Assembly: GCA_038501625.1 (NCBI GenBank)
Contig: JAZAYU010000203.1
Span: forward strand, 248,001 to 312,000
Source: Corbicula japonica
Lineage: Eukaryota > Mollusca > Bivalvia > Venerida > Cyrenidae
DNA length: 64,000 bases
Direction of reading: 5' to 3'
Shown here one piece after another: positions 24,011 through 37,600 of this stretch. The position numbers were made by a program, and so were the translations under genes. Position 1 is the first letter of the stretch. Every line of letters begins with the position of its first letter. The notes under the pieces are model-generated. The model was not told where the DNA came from and made no database searches. It was given only the letters and a program-made list of their open reading frames with translations.

Positions 24011-26524
24011 GTATAGACGAAAGTATTGAACTATAACATGAACTTAGAGCAGCACATGTACTATTTGTGTTAAAGAAAGTATCTAAACTAAAAAGCATAC
24101 GCTTAGGCATCCTATTTATAGATGAAAATTGGACTTTTGAAGCAACCGATAACGACAAATGTGAAAATGTGATATGCATATTAATGCATAATACTGAATT
24201 ACAGTTCCATTAACCAGGGAGTAAGCGAAGTGTAGCAAAGCGAGTACGGGGTATGATTTATTCTAAATTTTTTATCTCTGTGTCAACTTGCGAAAACATT
24301 CTGTGGCACTTGTACCAAAGCTATTGATATGAGCAAGCCTATTAACTTGTTTTAAATTCTTATGCTTGTCCTTTTGTAGCGGTTTCAGTACAATATCGGA
24401 TGATCGAAATTTAAGGCGCAGCTTCTTCAAACGTCACCATTTTCTTCAGCAGTTTATCTTTTCTAATTAGCATAAATCGCCATCACCATAGTTTCCTGCG
24501 GCTCGTTTGCATGTTCAAATAAAGAATGTTTACATAATACAGACGCACGTACGCAGGCATGCAAGCGCGAGCGCACAAAAGAACTTTTAGGAATTTCAGT
24601 TTGTACTAAACTGTTAATGAGAAAAATGCACAATTTTCCTTCACCGTCTAACACTTATGGGATCGAAACCAATCCATTTCTAAGATATATTCGTTGAAAA
24701 TTACATTTGAATTATTTACTATTTATCTGCCTCAGCGCTTGAATAGCACAGTTTTAGAAAAAACAATGTTCATTGAGCAGGTGGGTGTTATGACCGAACT
24801 AGTGAAAATCTAACAATAAACTGCTCGAGATGCTTTCTAATAAAATTGTTATAAAACACACCGTCTACGCCGCAACTCAATACTTAAATAGTTAAACAAA
24901 ATTAAACCTTCAGTGCGGTATTTTAGATTAATACCATACAATGATCAGCGGCGTTTGGTCCGAAGATAAAAAAATGAATTTGCCATAAACGATTTACTAA
25001 TTGGAGAAACTGAACCGGGTAGAAATTTAACAGGAGACTTAATTTTATCGTGCGAATCATATAGACATGAAAAAGTAAAAAAGCAGGAGTTATATCCTTG
25101 GGTGATTGTATAATATCCAAATTCATTCTGGCCGGGACATTGAAAACAGCCATATATAAAGGCCGAATTGTTGAAACCAAAAACAGTTTAGAGTAGTGTT
25201 AAAAAAACATAAGAGCCGTGACAAACGACCTGTAATCGATTACAGGAAGAAAGGGTTGATAATTTGAGTGATCCAGTTGACGTGTCTCGAACTGAAAGAA
25301 TGACTGTTACCTATATTTAAACTTGTTTATGCAAATGTAAGCTATATATCATTATATCATGCAAATATTTAATTGAACTTCTATTTAGATAAAGCAAAAA
25401 AATGAGCACAGGAAGTGTAACAAGAACTTTTATACGATGACTTAGACGCGATTAGTTTAATAATTTTCATTGGTTTAATAATTTTCATGGTTTAATAATT
25501 TTCATTGGTTTAATAATGTTCACGTTGATTTATTAAAATAATTATTTAAAAATCTCGATCGAGGTTCATCTTAGAAATCGTCTTATTACATTGTTATAAA
25601 TTGTGTGTTTTAGGGATTTCACCAGTTCTCATTCATTGACGTGCTCCTACGATAAACTGTTTCATTATCTCAAGCAAATAGCTTGAAGGACGTTTTTGTT
25701 TTTGACAGCCTACTCAACGTTTATGGCTCTCTGAGTGGTTATATTTCATTTTGCGACCAGCTAGCTAAAGAGGAAGTATCGCAATTTTGTTAAGTTTGCA
25801 CTAGATCAACACATAAAAAATCTCTCGTTGAAATAAGATCTAACACCTTACCGAGGCCAGCATTGTTGAACATCCCGTCCCTCTACAACCATGCTGTCAA
25901 CTCGTTAATGTTTTATTTGTTTAGTTTTTTCTTGGTTATTTTTAAGTGATGGATGCATATCGGGAAATGAAACTTGCTTATTACAATTAATTCCTAACTA
26001 TTTGAAAGGTAAGTGGCAAAGGAAGCTTAACTTTACGCAAATTCCCTAACATCCCACTACACTCACTTAACTAGACCCATTCGTTTATTTATAGACATTG
26101 TTGTTTTTTTTCTGTGCCATTTTGAATTTAGCTTTTACTTTTCTCTGTATTGTTATTATTGATTCTGACTGCAAGTTATTATACAATTTTATATGTCTCC
26201 GTCCCTACCTTCACCCTCTGTCTACGTGTCATGCACATTACATGTGCATAGATACTTGATAGTTTAGCAATTCTAACATTTACTATGCTGTAATTATAAT
26301 TTGTTCTCCAGTCCGATTTATTTGGGTTCATTTTTGAATGTTTTAATTCGGTCTGTGGATCAACATACTATATACAAATATATTATACTTTAAATATATA
26401 ATGGCGCTTTTGAAAAAGTAACCATGCATGTCATTAAATTAAAATATTGATTATCATATCTAAAAATTAAAATCAAAATGAATACAACACTTTATCGTTA
26501 ATGTTTACCTTTCCATTACATATT
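24011..26524. other. Non-coding stretch with minor repeats
   Basis: Includes a family A tail (about 24860-25030, matched by the GCGGTATTTTAGATTAATACCA word) and a short tandem array at 25453-25522. No exon is supported. Confidence 0.5.
25453..25522. repeat. Short tandem repeat, about 19 bp x 4
   Basis: Four near-identical copies of GGTTTAATAATTTTCATT. Confidence 0.85.
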
Positions 26525-26640
26525 AAAATAAATGAAAAGGGAACTTTGAAAACCACCGAACACGACAAATATGAAAATATTGCAGGCTCGGTTTGGTTGC
26601 GCCTGTTCATGGGCAGTAATAGAAATGCCTAAAAATTTTA
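26525..26640 (+). repeat. Dispersed family A, 5' part
   Basis: GGGAACTTTGAAAACCACCG lead, first hairpin with substitutions in one arm, and the start of the second hairpin. Confidence 0.75.
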
Positions 26641-26924
26641 TAATTTTAATTAAACTTACATTTTTTTCTATGTTTCACGGAGAGTTGCCAACAGATTCCA
26701 ACAGATTCCAAAATATATGTTGTCAGGAAAAAGAATTTTTAAAAAGACAAAAGACTTACATATATTTAAATAATTAAAATGTTATTCTTCAATTCCCACA
26801 GCAGTATTACATGTCCATGTAAAAAGCTACATGATTTAACGCATACAACCTCTTTACACCAATTTAGCGATACGAAAGCTTATTCTGATTGGTAATATTT
26901 GTTTACATTTAGTTGTTCCTATGT

Positions 26925-27095
26925 TTGAAACGAAACTTAATTGTGTAAATATTGAATTGCGCTCAACGCTAGGCGGCGCGGGCAGTAATACATGCATTTC
27001 AGTTACTGCCCATGAACTGTCTTACTTTAACCGAGTCTGCCATAATTTCATATTTGTCGTGTTCGGTGGTTTTCAAAGTTCCCTTTTGAAATATC
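26925..27095 (-). repeat. Dispersed family A, inverted partner
   Basis: Reverse orientation to the copy 285 bp upstream, carrying the TTGAG/CTCAA and GGGCAGTAAT stems and ending in the AACTTTGAAAAC lead. Confidence 0.75.
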
Positions 27096-27979
27096 GCAAT
27101 TATTGTTGTTGTGTCTTTTACTTTGTTCATAAACGAACAAAAGATATTTCATAGCAACTTCGTTATGCATTGAATCTCTAACACTGACTAATTTATGAAT
27201 AAAACAATACTACATATATAAATCTGTTAGAGGTATCTAGTGGGGTAATACACCATAGTGGTCTTTTATTTTCTCACAAACAGTAGTGGTTCTGAATCAC
27301 ACTAGAACTTCTGACCGTTCCAAGGTGGTTCTTCTTAGGTTTTCATGTTTGATCATTGTGGTGGTTATTTTATTTTAAAAGCACCTCTACTTTGTGACTA
27401 TGTAGGTAGGCTAAACCAATAATGATTATAAGAAGCTAGAGTGTTCAATTAATGACCCACTGGCACACACATTGTAATTAGTTCAAATCAAATTTTAATT
27501 ATTAAAACTTTTCAATTTATTGTGCCCCTGTGACCATGTAAAACGCAACTATAGCTAAAATGGGACAGTTAGACTTTATTGTTTATTATTACATTACAAT
27601 TTTTGATGCTGATAATATACCAGAGTTTGATTAGAATAACATGGTGATCGCCTGGCGACCATCCAGTACACTTATATTCGGTCTATGAATTTACAATAAG
27701 AAATAAGCCATGTTAAGTCCGTTATAATAATTTTCTATTAAAATTAATTATTAAATTAACACTTAACTAAAATCAGCTGATAAAAGTTTTGGGAAATATA
27801 ATTGCTGATTATAACAAATTTTAAGTATCTTCAGCTTTATTTTTATGTATTAAGTTTTAATTAGTTAGATAATGTCCACTTATGTGTGTTATTAACTTAT
27901 TACCTAATATTGATAAATTACGTGAAACTTCTGAAGTGTTTAGAAACTCTACTGGACTGTTAGGCATTGGAAATGGCAA

Positions 27980-28395
27980 ATTTATTTTTAAAAAGTGAAA
28001 TATGCCTATCGGTAATGGCAACATTCAGAAGTCAAAGTCTACCACACAGCCAAAGATAGAGAGGAAAAGAGAGCATAGGTTAGAAAATGATCAAATTCAA
28101 AATAGACACCACAAACAATTCACGAAATTGATAACCTGAGGGATAACCTGAGGGGTAACCAACTAGGAACGGTCAGTGGCAGAACAGTTTTCCACTCCAG
28201 TGGGACTTTAAAATAGATAAAAAGGGAACTTTGAAACCAGGTTCTAGGGTGCACCAACCTAAAACTTGGCACAACAGGTTCTCATATGAAAAAAAAACCA
28301 AGTTCAAGTTGTTTGGTAAAAGTAGTTAAAACCCACCATTAGCTCGACCACGTTGCATGCAAAAGCACGCACATATAAAATATTAGAAGATAAAA
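27980..28395 (+). repeat. Dispersed family B copy, diverged
   Basis: Carries the start block, GGTAACC, a broken CAGTGGCA stem with a duplicated half, a GGTTCTAGGGTGCACCAACC block and CCCACCATTAGCTCGACC. A short family A lead is inserted near 28219. Confidence 0.75.
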
Positions 28396-28739
28396 GCATT
28401 GTCAATAAAAGGGTGAGTACACCACTTCTGCTTAATTAAACAATGTCTGGGAGAATAATGTTGTTTTTTTTTCGTTTTGTCTTTTTTACATCATCTTTTC
28501 GATATTGATCTACAGAAAAACGCTACAAAACACAATTGTCAGTATTTCACAATATTTAATACCCTCATCAAATCTTTTATTAGTTGCATCCGATTACGAA
28601 TTAAATTGTTACATGGAAAGTCTTAAATAATCAGAACATTAGGAACATTTTATTTTGATATCGTGTTACACAATTAATTAGTTCCTTTTCTGAATTCAAT
28701 GTAAGAACTAGTTATTAGCGGTGATGAATCTTATTCTCT

Positions 28740-29000
28740 TGCAAAAATAGAGGAAACTTTGAAAGTCACCGAAGACGACAAATATGAAGATATTGCACAG
28801 TCGGTTTGATTGAGCCTGTTAATGGAATGGCATATTACTGTCCACGTCGAAAACTCCAGCTTTGAGCGCAACTCATATATTTACACAGCAAAATAGAACA
28901 GTTAATATCCATCCCAAATGATGGTATACATATTGCGGTGAACATGGAATCTTCAATGCGGTATTTTCAGATTATTTGAAACTAGAAAATAATGGGACGA
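28740..29000 (+). repeat. Dispersed family A copy
   Basis: AACTTTGAAAGTCACCGAAG lead, first hairpin with one arm mutated, third stem and the tail word GCGGTATTTTCAGATTA. Confidence 0.75.
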
Positions 29001-29926
29001 GCTGAACAGAATAGCATTGTGACATGGGATATGAGAATACATATCCTGCATATCACAGAGAACGTTCAAGGCAAAAGCTAAAAAGCTGAGAGTATAACCT
29101 AGATTGAACCTAACCTAGATTGAACGATATCAAAATTTATATTGGCTGGTATATTATAGAAACTATTATTCTAAGATTATTTGTTATTTCTAGTGCATGG
29201 TAGGCGATTAATATTTTAGCTTCTATATGTTGAGTAAACGTAATTTTTAGGATATTATGAAGTAAAATCTAATACATAAAAGTGGTATAATTTAAGAAAT
29301 ATTCGAGAAACTTAAAATCTTTTACAAACAAAAATTTTAAAATATTTCCTACAATTTTTTCCGGTTATTTAAAAATAAATACATTCCACCAGGTGGCCCT
29401 TTTCGGTTATTTTTGTTGTTAAGGAAATTTAAACGTAAGTAAACATAAAATTTAACAAACATGTGTAAGTTGATTTTAGTTTAATATCAGATCAATATAA
29501 TTAAGGTTCAACATCGGTTCCACAAAAAGTAGTTGAAAGTTGATCCAGCCTATAACAGAGGTGAATGTATATGAGCTGAGGATGTAAGAAAGTGACAGGA
29601 AATGTTAACATTTTGTTAAATACAGTTCATCATACATGCAGACATGTGGTCTTGATATCGTCTTATTATTTATCTGTTGACAAACAAAATTAAAAGTAAA
29701 AAATGGTGACGAATTTTTTTTACAGGAGCCTTTCATAACTATTTTAATAAGTCATGTTTATCTTTAATATAAATATTTTTTACGTCTTCTCGCATAAGCT
29801 GATGACTAGTCGCTGTTAGTCGTATACTTATTGTTTCTAAAGTAGTTTTATCTTTTTCCTTCCTTGATCAATGAATGTTTCCAAACAACGTTTTTTTTTT
29901 CATTGTAATCCCTCAATAAATATGTA
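29001..29926. other. 3' flank of the GPCR gene
   Basis: AT-rich sequence with no exon or recognised repeat. No perfect AATAAA is seen on the minus strand in the first 300 bases after the stop. Confidence 0.4.
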
Positions 29927-30970
29927 TTAGTTAGTTCCATGCGTGACATGTTGCGTCCGATACATGTCTGAATTCAAAATAATGTTGTAAACTTCAATTT
30001 TCATTCTGTTGATTCTGTGTTCACACGAGCAGCAAAGAAAATGTGACACTATCGAAATCATAATGTATCTACACTCCTTGAACCTCCAGGCATACATTAT
30101 AGATCGCGAAATACTCATGAAACATGTAGAAAACATGAGAATCACTACAAAAGTGTCATTTTTGTCGCCAGCAATGTGTATCCAAACAAAAGAGCCAAGA
30201 AATAGAACGTGGGTGACAAGAAAGAGCAGCAGCATTGAAATCACTGTTGTTGTTGTCCTGAACGAGCTGCGCAGGGGTCTATCTCGATCTGCAAACGAAA
30301 GATCGCCGACTCGTTTTGATAGACGCTGTACCATTCTTATCAGTAAGCAAAACGTAACAAGTGATAGAAAAATACTCACTACTAAAATCCAGGGACTCAC
30401 GTCAATTTTTGACGATATCTCATTGAAATCGTATCTACCTGTGTCTCTTAGAAGTGGAAGGACTAAGTATTTGATCAATAGTTTCGTATTTACAATGATA
30501 ATTATACTTCCGCAACAGAATATCCGCATCTTTCTTTGTGTAGCAAATGACGTATAGTGAAAGGGAAATTGAAGACAGTAAACTCTTTCGAATCCCATTA
30601 GTGTTTGCATTGTCCAAGAAACAACTAAGCTTACCATTCCAAGCTCCGTAAATACAGAATACACGATTGTTGGTAAATCAGGAAATATTCTTCCTAGTGC
30701 GCGCGCAACAAGTAATGAACCGATAAATAGTATATCCGTTGCAAACAGCATCTTTCCCAAAAGCCTGATTGGAAAAGGCAAAAGTTTAGTTCTCGTTAAA
30801 GAGACAAGTGTGAGTACATTTCCAAATAAAATAAGTGTCATAACAAAAAATATCGCAAATATTACTGCCACTGAATAAAAAAGTGATTTTTTATTTCTCG
30901 AATCGTTAGAAACATCCGATGTGAAATTTGTTATATTTTTGCTGAGTAAACTTGTAGTACTGGAATCCAT
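29927..30970 (-). CDS. Divergent class A (rhodopsin-like) GPCR, single exon, 347 aa
   Basis: The extracellular N-terminus has N-glycosylation sequons (NIT, NFT, NDS). Seven hydrophobic helices are visible at about 30-58, 66-90, 104-128, 149-172, 190-213, 240-264 and 273-295. Family landmarks are GN in TM1, LFATDIL in TM2, FERVYCLQFPFHY at the end of TM3 (ERV in place of DRY, with the PF.HY of class A), and MYAWRFKECR leading into helix 8. The NPxxY motif is reduced to RSIMY, TM6 lacks CWxP, TM4 has no Trp, and no Cys is seen at the top of TM3. It is an intact, intronless receptor. The ligand is unknown; a lineage-expanded mollusc peptide receptor is a guess. The start is the first ATG, and the gene points away from the LU-Ig-MAM gene whose ATG is 346 bp upstream. 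Confidence 0.85.
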   Translation of the reverse strand: MDSSTTSLLSKNITNFTSDVSNDSRNKKSLFYSVAVIFAIFFVMTLILFGNVLTLVSLTRTKLLPFPIRLLGKMLFATDILFIGSLLVARALGRIFPDLPTIVYSVFTELGMVSLVVSWTMQTLMGFERVYCLQFPFHYTSFATQRKMRIFCCGSIIIIVNTKLLIKYLVLPLLRDTGRYDFNEISSKIDVSPWILVVSIFLSLVTFCLLIRMVQRLSKRVGDLSFADRDRPLRSSFRTTTTVISMLLLFLVTHVLFLGSFVWIHIAGDKNDTFVVILMFSTCFMSISRSIMYAWRFKECRYIMISIVSHFLCCSCEHRINRMKIEVYNIILNSDMYRTQHVTHGTN

Positions 30971-31316
30971 GCTTCCACAGTTAAATTTTGCAAGATATTA
31001 CAGCGTCTGTCATATATATTCTATGTTTCCAAGGCAACATCAAGTTGCATGCAAATCCCTTCTTTAATTGAATTAAATTGTTAACGACTGGGACTTGATT
31101 GGAACGGTAATTATAGAGCTTACGTTTCCCTTGTCGTGTTAAACGAAAAATGACATGTGAAAACAGATGAAAAGAGAACTTTGAAAGCCAAGAAACATAA
31201 CAGATATGAAAATATTGCAGACTCAGTTTTATTCCGAATTGAAGCATATTTCTGTCCATAGGTTTGAAGTAGTTAGACAATGGAATAATCATCAGATAAT
31301 AATCTCAGTAATTGAA
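30971..31316. promoter_or_regulatory. Shared upstream region of two divergent genes
   Basis: 346 bp separate the two start codons, so promoters or 5'UTRs of both genes must lie here or overlap. A family A fragment (31160-31240) sits inside it. No clear TATA box was identified. Confidence 0.45.
31160..31240 (+). repeat. Dispersed family A fragment
   Basis: AGAACTTTGAAAGCCAAGAA lead and part of the first hairpin only. Confidence 0.6.
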
Positions 31317-31690
31317 ATGTGTAAGTATTTGTGGTATTCCGTACTCGAAACTATGTGTAATGTGCCATTACTCGAAATGTCTTACTATTTGTAATGTGTC
31401 ATAACTCGAAATGCCTAAATATATGTAATGTGTCATGACTCGAAATGCCTTACGTTTTGTAATGTGTCATTACTCGAAATGTCTAACTATTTGTAATGTG
31501 TCATAACTCGAAATGCCTAAATATATGTAATGTGTCATGACTCGAAATGCCTTACTATTTGTAATGTGTCATTACACGAAATGCCTTACTATTTGTAATG
31601 TGTCATTACTCGAAATGCCTTACTATTTGTAATGTACCATTACTCGAAATGCCTAAATTTTTGTGATGTGTCATTACTCGAAATGCAAAT
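31311..31690. repeat. 34-bp minisatellite at the first splice donor
   Basis: About ten units of CTCGAAATGTCTTACTATTTG plus TAATGTGTCATTA. The first, most divergent unit contains the GAAATGT|GTAAGT donor itself. Confidence 0.85.
31317..31320 (+). CDS. LU-Ig-MAM gene, exon 1 (start codon)
   Basis: ATG plus one T, followed at once by the consensus donor GTAAGT. With the next exon it reads [13 protein letters not shown]. Chosen because it is the only ATGN|GTAAGT found within 2.5 kb upstream that gives the required phase; the true first exon could lie elsewhere. Confidence 0.5.
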
Positions 31691-34600
31691 TTGTGGTGTG
31701 TTTTGCTACTTAACTGTACTATTTTGTTGTGTAAATATTGACTTATACTTAGTCTGCACAATTTTTTTTAGTTTTGCCAGGTCTTTGCAAAACTGACTTT
31801 TGTTAAAATGGACTGCGAAAGTCACCCAACATGACCTGAAAAAATAATTGCAGGCTCGGTTTTATTGGGCCTATTCATGTGAAGTTATGGAAATGCATAT
31901 TAATGTTTAAGTTGTCCCTATATTTAGCGTTATTCAATATTTACACATATGCATGTATCGTGCTCAACGGCCCTCAAAGATTGTAATTGATAACAGTATT
32001 GTTTATGTACGGGGCGACTTTTTACTGCCGCAACACAGCACAAACAACGCTTACGTAATATTTAAAAAGATGTAAAAGAACTGTGAAAGCAACTGAACAC
32101 GCGAATATATATATTGCAGTATCTGTTTGATTTTAATATCCTAGCTCATTTACAAATGTTTTTTAATACGTCATCACTTCTCGAGTGATTTATAATAAAC
32201 GGTATATTTGTTCAATCGTTTGACATTTTGTCAGTCAGGTGTTTTGGTCATAATTGTAAATCGTTTCGGAATATTGCATTCGTTCCAACTGCAGATTTTA
32301 ATTCGTTTCATTTGATCTTATTTTATGTCATTATCTTATCTCCGACCCACCTAAATTCACATTTAAGACGATTTGCATTGGATAGTTTAACAAGGAACAT
32401 GGTTTACTGCAAATGTGAGTGTACGTTTTAGATGTTTGAAAACCTGTTAAAAGAGGTGTTCGTTGAAAGAATAATTGATCCTTTAAGTGAATAGCATAGG
32501 ATGGATAGAATTTGTGCTCTTTACTGGTGTAAATATTGCGTTGCACTCAAGCATGGGCTGTGCGGCGTTGATATAAATATACATGTCCATTACTATTCAT
32601 AAACAATCAATCGAACCAAGCCTGCAATATTTTTATATTTGTCGTGTTCGATGGCGTTTAAAGTTCTTTTCCATCTATTTAAAATAGAGAGGGCTGCTTA
32701 TATCTGAAAAAGAGGTGCAACGGAATTACAGCTTGCAACAGTTAGAAAAACAAGACTGTCGACACGTGTGTACTTGAATAGATAAGCAAAGAACTTCGAA
32801 AGCTACTGAACACTACAAATATCGAAAAATTGCAGGTTTGATTGGGCCTGTTTATGGGCAGTAATGGAAATGCATATTACTGTTCACGCAGCCTAGCCCC
32901 GAGCCAAGCGTAACTCAATATTTACACCAATATAAATATCGTGCTTAATGACCTCCCAAGGGCGTAACTGAAAACAGTACTGATTGAATTCACGGGGCGA
33001 CTTTTTACGACCGCCATAGACAAACAATGCTACTTAAAAAAAGCTAAAAATAGAGATGCTATTGACATACATCAGCCTTCCATGATCACCAGATCAGTGT
33101 CTTTATATTTTTACTTCACAAAGTCAAAAATAATATTATAATGTTTTTACTACACCATTTAATAATGAGATATAAAAAAGTATTTTATCTCTTTTATTAC
33201 GGCATAACTATTGAGCAAATTATTGCGATTTTTAGGACATTATCTTCTCGAGGTAACGACAAATTTTATGTGATAGTATGAGGGTTTTTTTAAATTAACT
33301 TATTAATTATTATTATTCACGATTAATTCCAGTAAATTCCAGAAAAATAGTAGTCTTGTATTGTTTTCTGAATATCTGTTTTCATTACGAAAATTTTCTT
33401 TTTGCAGTTAAAATCCACGTGCTTTTGGTCTGGAGCATATTTGCATATGAAGGTATATAGTTTTGAAATCATGAAAATTATCATTAATTTAACATTGAGT
33501 ATGACAAAATATCTTTTAAATTGTCCAGCTTCACCCTAAATAAACATAAAGTGAAATCTTTCTACAGACTGATATGCCCTGTCACAGGTCAGTAGAGAGA
33601 GTTGAGGTCATGGATAATAAACGAATCCAAGCAATACTCGAAGAAAATTGCGCTGGTCTTAAAACGGCTTTAGGGTTTCAGATAAAACAGAAAGAACACT
33701 GCTGTATATGTTCTAAGACATATGGTGTCATTAATAACTCTGGATGTCATTTTAATATAAAAATAAAATCAAAGTTTTTAAACTGTCGATATCTGTTGCC
33801 TGTCGGTAATACATGCGCGTGCTCTATACAATGATGTGCAAGATGACAAAACTTATGATTGTTAAATAATAAAATTAGTGAATAGTATAGCCATCCGCAC
33901 TGGGAATCGATCCCGTAAGGTGGCAGCGCCTAGATAATTCTCCCTTTCGATTTTACAGATTAGCAGGTAATGTATTTAGTTCAGTTGATCTCAGTATACA
34001 ACTGAAACGGAATTCCGCTAAGAGGTTGGATACTGAAGTATGATTTTATAAACACTTTCGAGCTTTTAATGGACCAAATTATCACAAAAATTATTATAAA
34101 TGAGTTTAATATATGTTTTCTTTTTTCAGTATACTGCCAGCAGAATACTACATCGTTGCTATGCAGATATTGCGATCGTGCATTTTCTCTGGGGGAGTGT
34201 CAGGGGTTGGTTAAATGTGACCGAACACACCAGGTATTGTATGATACATAAATGTCGGTTTTTATAAAATACAAACTTAATGTTTTAATATTGTCCGTAA
34301 CCTTCACACAAGCTGTCAAACACGCAAAATATCTATAAAGTTCACATAAGATGTTTGTCGTAACATTTACACACGTGGCTTACTTTGCAGTGTTGCGGCC
34401 GTAAAATGTCTCCCCGTACATAAAGTCAGTACTGTTATCAGTAAAATATACCGTTACCGATGTCATGCAGTGATGATAACGTATATCAGGGCTATCCGAT
34501 CAACCTTTTTGGGAATTGTTCCGGTTAGCTCAATTAGTTGCGTCGTCGGAATTGCAGGACTAGGCGCTGTCGCCGTGACGGTGCGGTTTTGCTCCCAGGT

Positions 34601-37600
34601 AGAGGCAATAACATTTTTTACTTAAATTGACATTAATTTTAAGGAAATGATAATACTTGCGTTTCTTGAGTTTCCTTTCAAAATATTATCCGATCAAATA
34701 TCTGCTGCAATCACAGGTAACTGAACTACTGGATAAAATAATAAAATCTAAAATGGCGTTCAGTATAGGAAGACGTTACCATGTTTAGTTGTGTCTATGT
34801 TTTTCATATGTACTGTGTTTTATTTGCAGGAATGCTATATGGAAGAGTTTATTACTGACCAGCTTACAGTCCAATACAGAAGCGGCTGTAGAAGTAGAAA
34901 CGTAAGCTATTACTTGAATAACAAACAATTATAAAGTAATATTGCATTATTTATATTTCTTTTTATATTTTATTAATATTTCGAGATTGGAAATTTTAAG
35001 TTTGTCAAATAGTTAAACGGTGTGTATTGCTGTATATCGATCGGCACTGAGTACAAAATTGTAAAACATTCGACATTGGTAACAACAACGTGTTCAAAAA
35101 TAAAATTATTATCTACAACTTTTCTTGTTATTTAAAATGAAAATGTTGATCCTTCATATTTTTTAAACTGTTTGAAAATCAATAATCGGTGATTCAAATC
35201 GCTAGGTAACGTTTTACTGATATCAACAAATAAAATCAGTTTTTGATAACAATTTATTAGAAGGGAGCGTATGAGATAATAGTTGATATCGCCCTTTTTT
35301 GCATAAAACACAAATAACCATTTTAAAAAATTCCCACTAGCTCTAACACTCCAAACTTGTAAAGTGCATTCATAAATACCCACAAAAAATATATATTCAT
35401 AAGCCATGAAATGAAGCATTGTTTCTATAGCAACCACTTTTCGTTTCACATTCAAAAATTTAAAATGAAGGAAATTTTTTACAAACTATTAATTTGTGGA
35501 CGTCAATATCATTGTTCTGGTGTTAAAAATTACAGTATTTTTAACAGAAATGGCGTTCTCTTGGAAAACACATACCTTAAAATATAATAGATAATTTGAT
35601 GCTTAAAATTGTGTTCTGGTAAGATTTAACTCTGTTAGAAACACTCAAACGCAATTTGTGAATTTTGGTCCTTAAGCTCAATTATGTCGTTCACATTCAC
35701 ATATGGGGCGCGTCATGGAAAAAAGTAACTTCGGAAAATTGACGTTGAAATGACGTCATAGAGTTGAGCAGATGACATAAATTACTATGCTTTTCGCAGT
35801 AAAAATATCATTTTATTGTCAAAATGGGTAAGAAAATCACCTCTTACGTATGAGAAACTAAGATAAATTTGTAATTTCTTTTCAAATATAGTAACAACTA
35901 AAATGTAAAAAAATATGACCGTGAATGTACCTTTGCCCATGACGCGCCCCAGTAGTATGGGGCATGTCAATGAGAAGGTGTCTTCTTCTAATAGCTGATG
36001 TCAATTCTTAAAATGACGCCAAAAGAAAAGCTGATGACAATGCGTAGTATGTATTTCGGGGCAATAAGAAGTCGAAATTATATATGTTATGAAATTACCC
36101 ATTGCCTACAAAATGATAGATAATTGTATTATTAAGAACTTTTCAAATACTGTAATTTCTGTTGGTAGTCAGAAGAATTATGAATGCGATCTCGTGCCAG
36201 TCAAGAATCATCTTTGTGATTATAGAAAATACTATTATTTTCCCCAAGACAGTCGTTAATTACATTACAAACCAACACTTTTCTGATTTCAGAAAGACCT
36301 TAAAAATATTTAAATCCCGTCATTTTTACAATATAACAAGCTGTAAATATCGTATTTTTATCTTAAAAAGTCCTAATTTATATCTTTAATAATAATTATG
36401 GGCAAAAAGCAAATTTTAATTATCCATAGAAATCATATAATTGTTATGTTATTTCAGAAAGTTCGTGCACGTTTTTTATTTGTGATTTGAGTGTTTCAAA
36501 ATGTAATAAAGAACATCAATTCGGGTCACCCGAAAGACCTCTAAGATGTTATTAAAGGGAGAAAATATCAACAAAAGGTCATATATTTTTAGCAATGTCA
36601 TGGAGCTACGCCATTGCTTGTGGGGAGAAAACGAAGAGGAGATTTAATATCGTGCTCTAGGTAAATACCAGTGCGTCATCGGGAAAAGAGTTTTTGAACA
36701 ACTGACGTCATTTTGTGAAATGACGTCATAAAGTTGATGCTCCAGGTAAATTCCAGTGCGTCATCTGAAAATGTTTTTCTTGCATACCGGATAAATATTT
36801 CCGCGTGTTTTACCGGGGAAAGAAAATCTTATCTTTTCCCTAGGGAAAAGATAACGAACGTTCGCGTGCTTACACGAGTGACGTCACGTCTTTAAGTATC
36901 TGACGTAATTTATTCAAGTTAGTGACGTCATTGAGGAAATAAGGTCTACATTAACGTTAATATTTCAGAGTAAGGAAACAAAATTTAGTTTGTATACATG
37001 TGCACAAATGTTATGTACAGTAAAAGGTATCAAGAAAAGGTATCTTGCATGGGACATTCGGTAAAGATAGAAAATCTGTCACCTCGGGTGAACTGTTTTG
37101 GCGGGAACTCGTCAGAGCCTCGTTCCCGCAAAACAGTTCCCCCTCGGTGACAGATTTTTCTATCTTCACCTCACACTCATGCAAGATACTTATATTCTTG
37201 CATACCAGATAATTATTTCCGCGTGATTTACCGGGGAAAGAAAATCTTATCTTTTCCCTAGGGAAAAGATAACGTTCGCGTGCTACATAAGTGACGTCAC
37301 GTTTTCAAGTATCTGACGTTATATATTCAAGTTACTGAAGTCATTTACAAAATAAGGTTTGCATTAAACGTCAATATTTCAGCGTAAGGAAACAAAATTA
37401 AGTTTAAATACATAAACTAAAATGTAAACAAAGTAAACGGTATGCAAGAAAAAGTATCTTGCATGAGACATTCGGTAAAGATAGAAAAATCTGCCACCTC
37501 GGGTGAACTGTTTTGGCGGGAACTCGGCAGAGCCTCGTTCCCGCAAAAACAGTTCCCCCTCGGTGACAGATTTTTCTATCTTCAACTCACACCCATGCAA

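Noticed and set aside
23817..24179. 120-codon minus-strand open frame
   Set aside because: Overlaps a family B fragment and shows no domain or splice signals.
30009..30557. 182-codon plus-strand open frame
   Set aside because: Antisense shadow of the GPCR; composition and lack of motifs do not support a gene.
33574..33834. Cys-containing 86-codon open frame between the signal exon and LU1
   Set aside because: Including it breaks the frame to LU1, no donor fits, and exon 2 joins LU1 exon a directly in phase.
35132..35455. 107-codon minus-strand open frame in an LU intron
   Set aside because: Hydrophobic but without family motifs, borders or repeats to support it.
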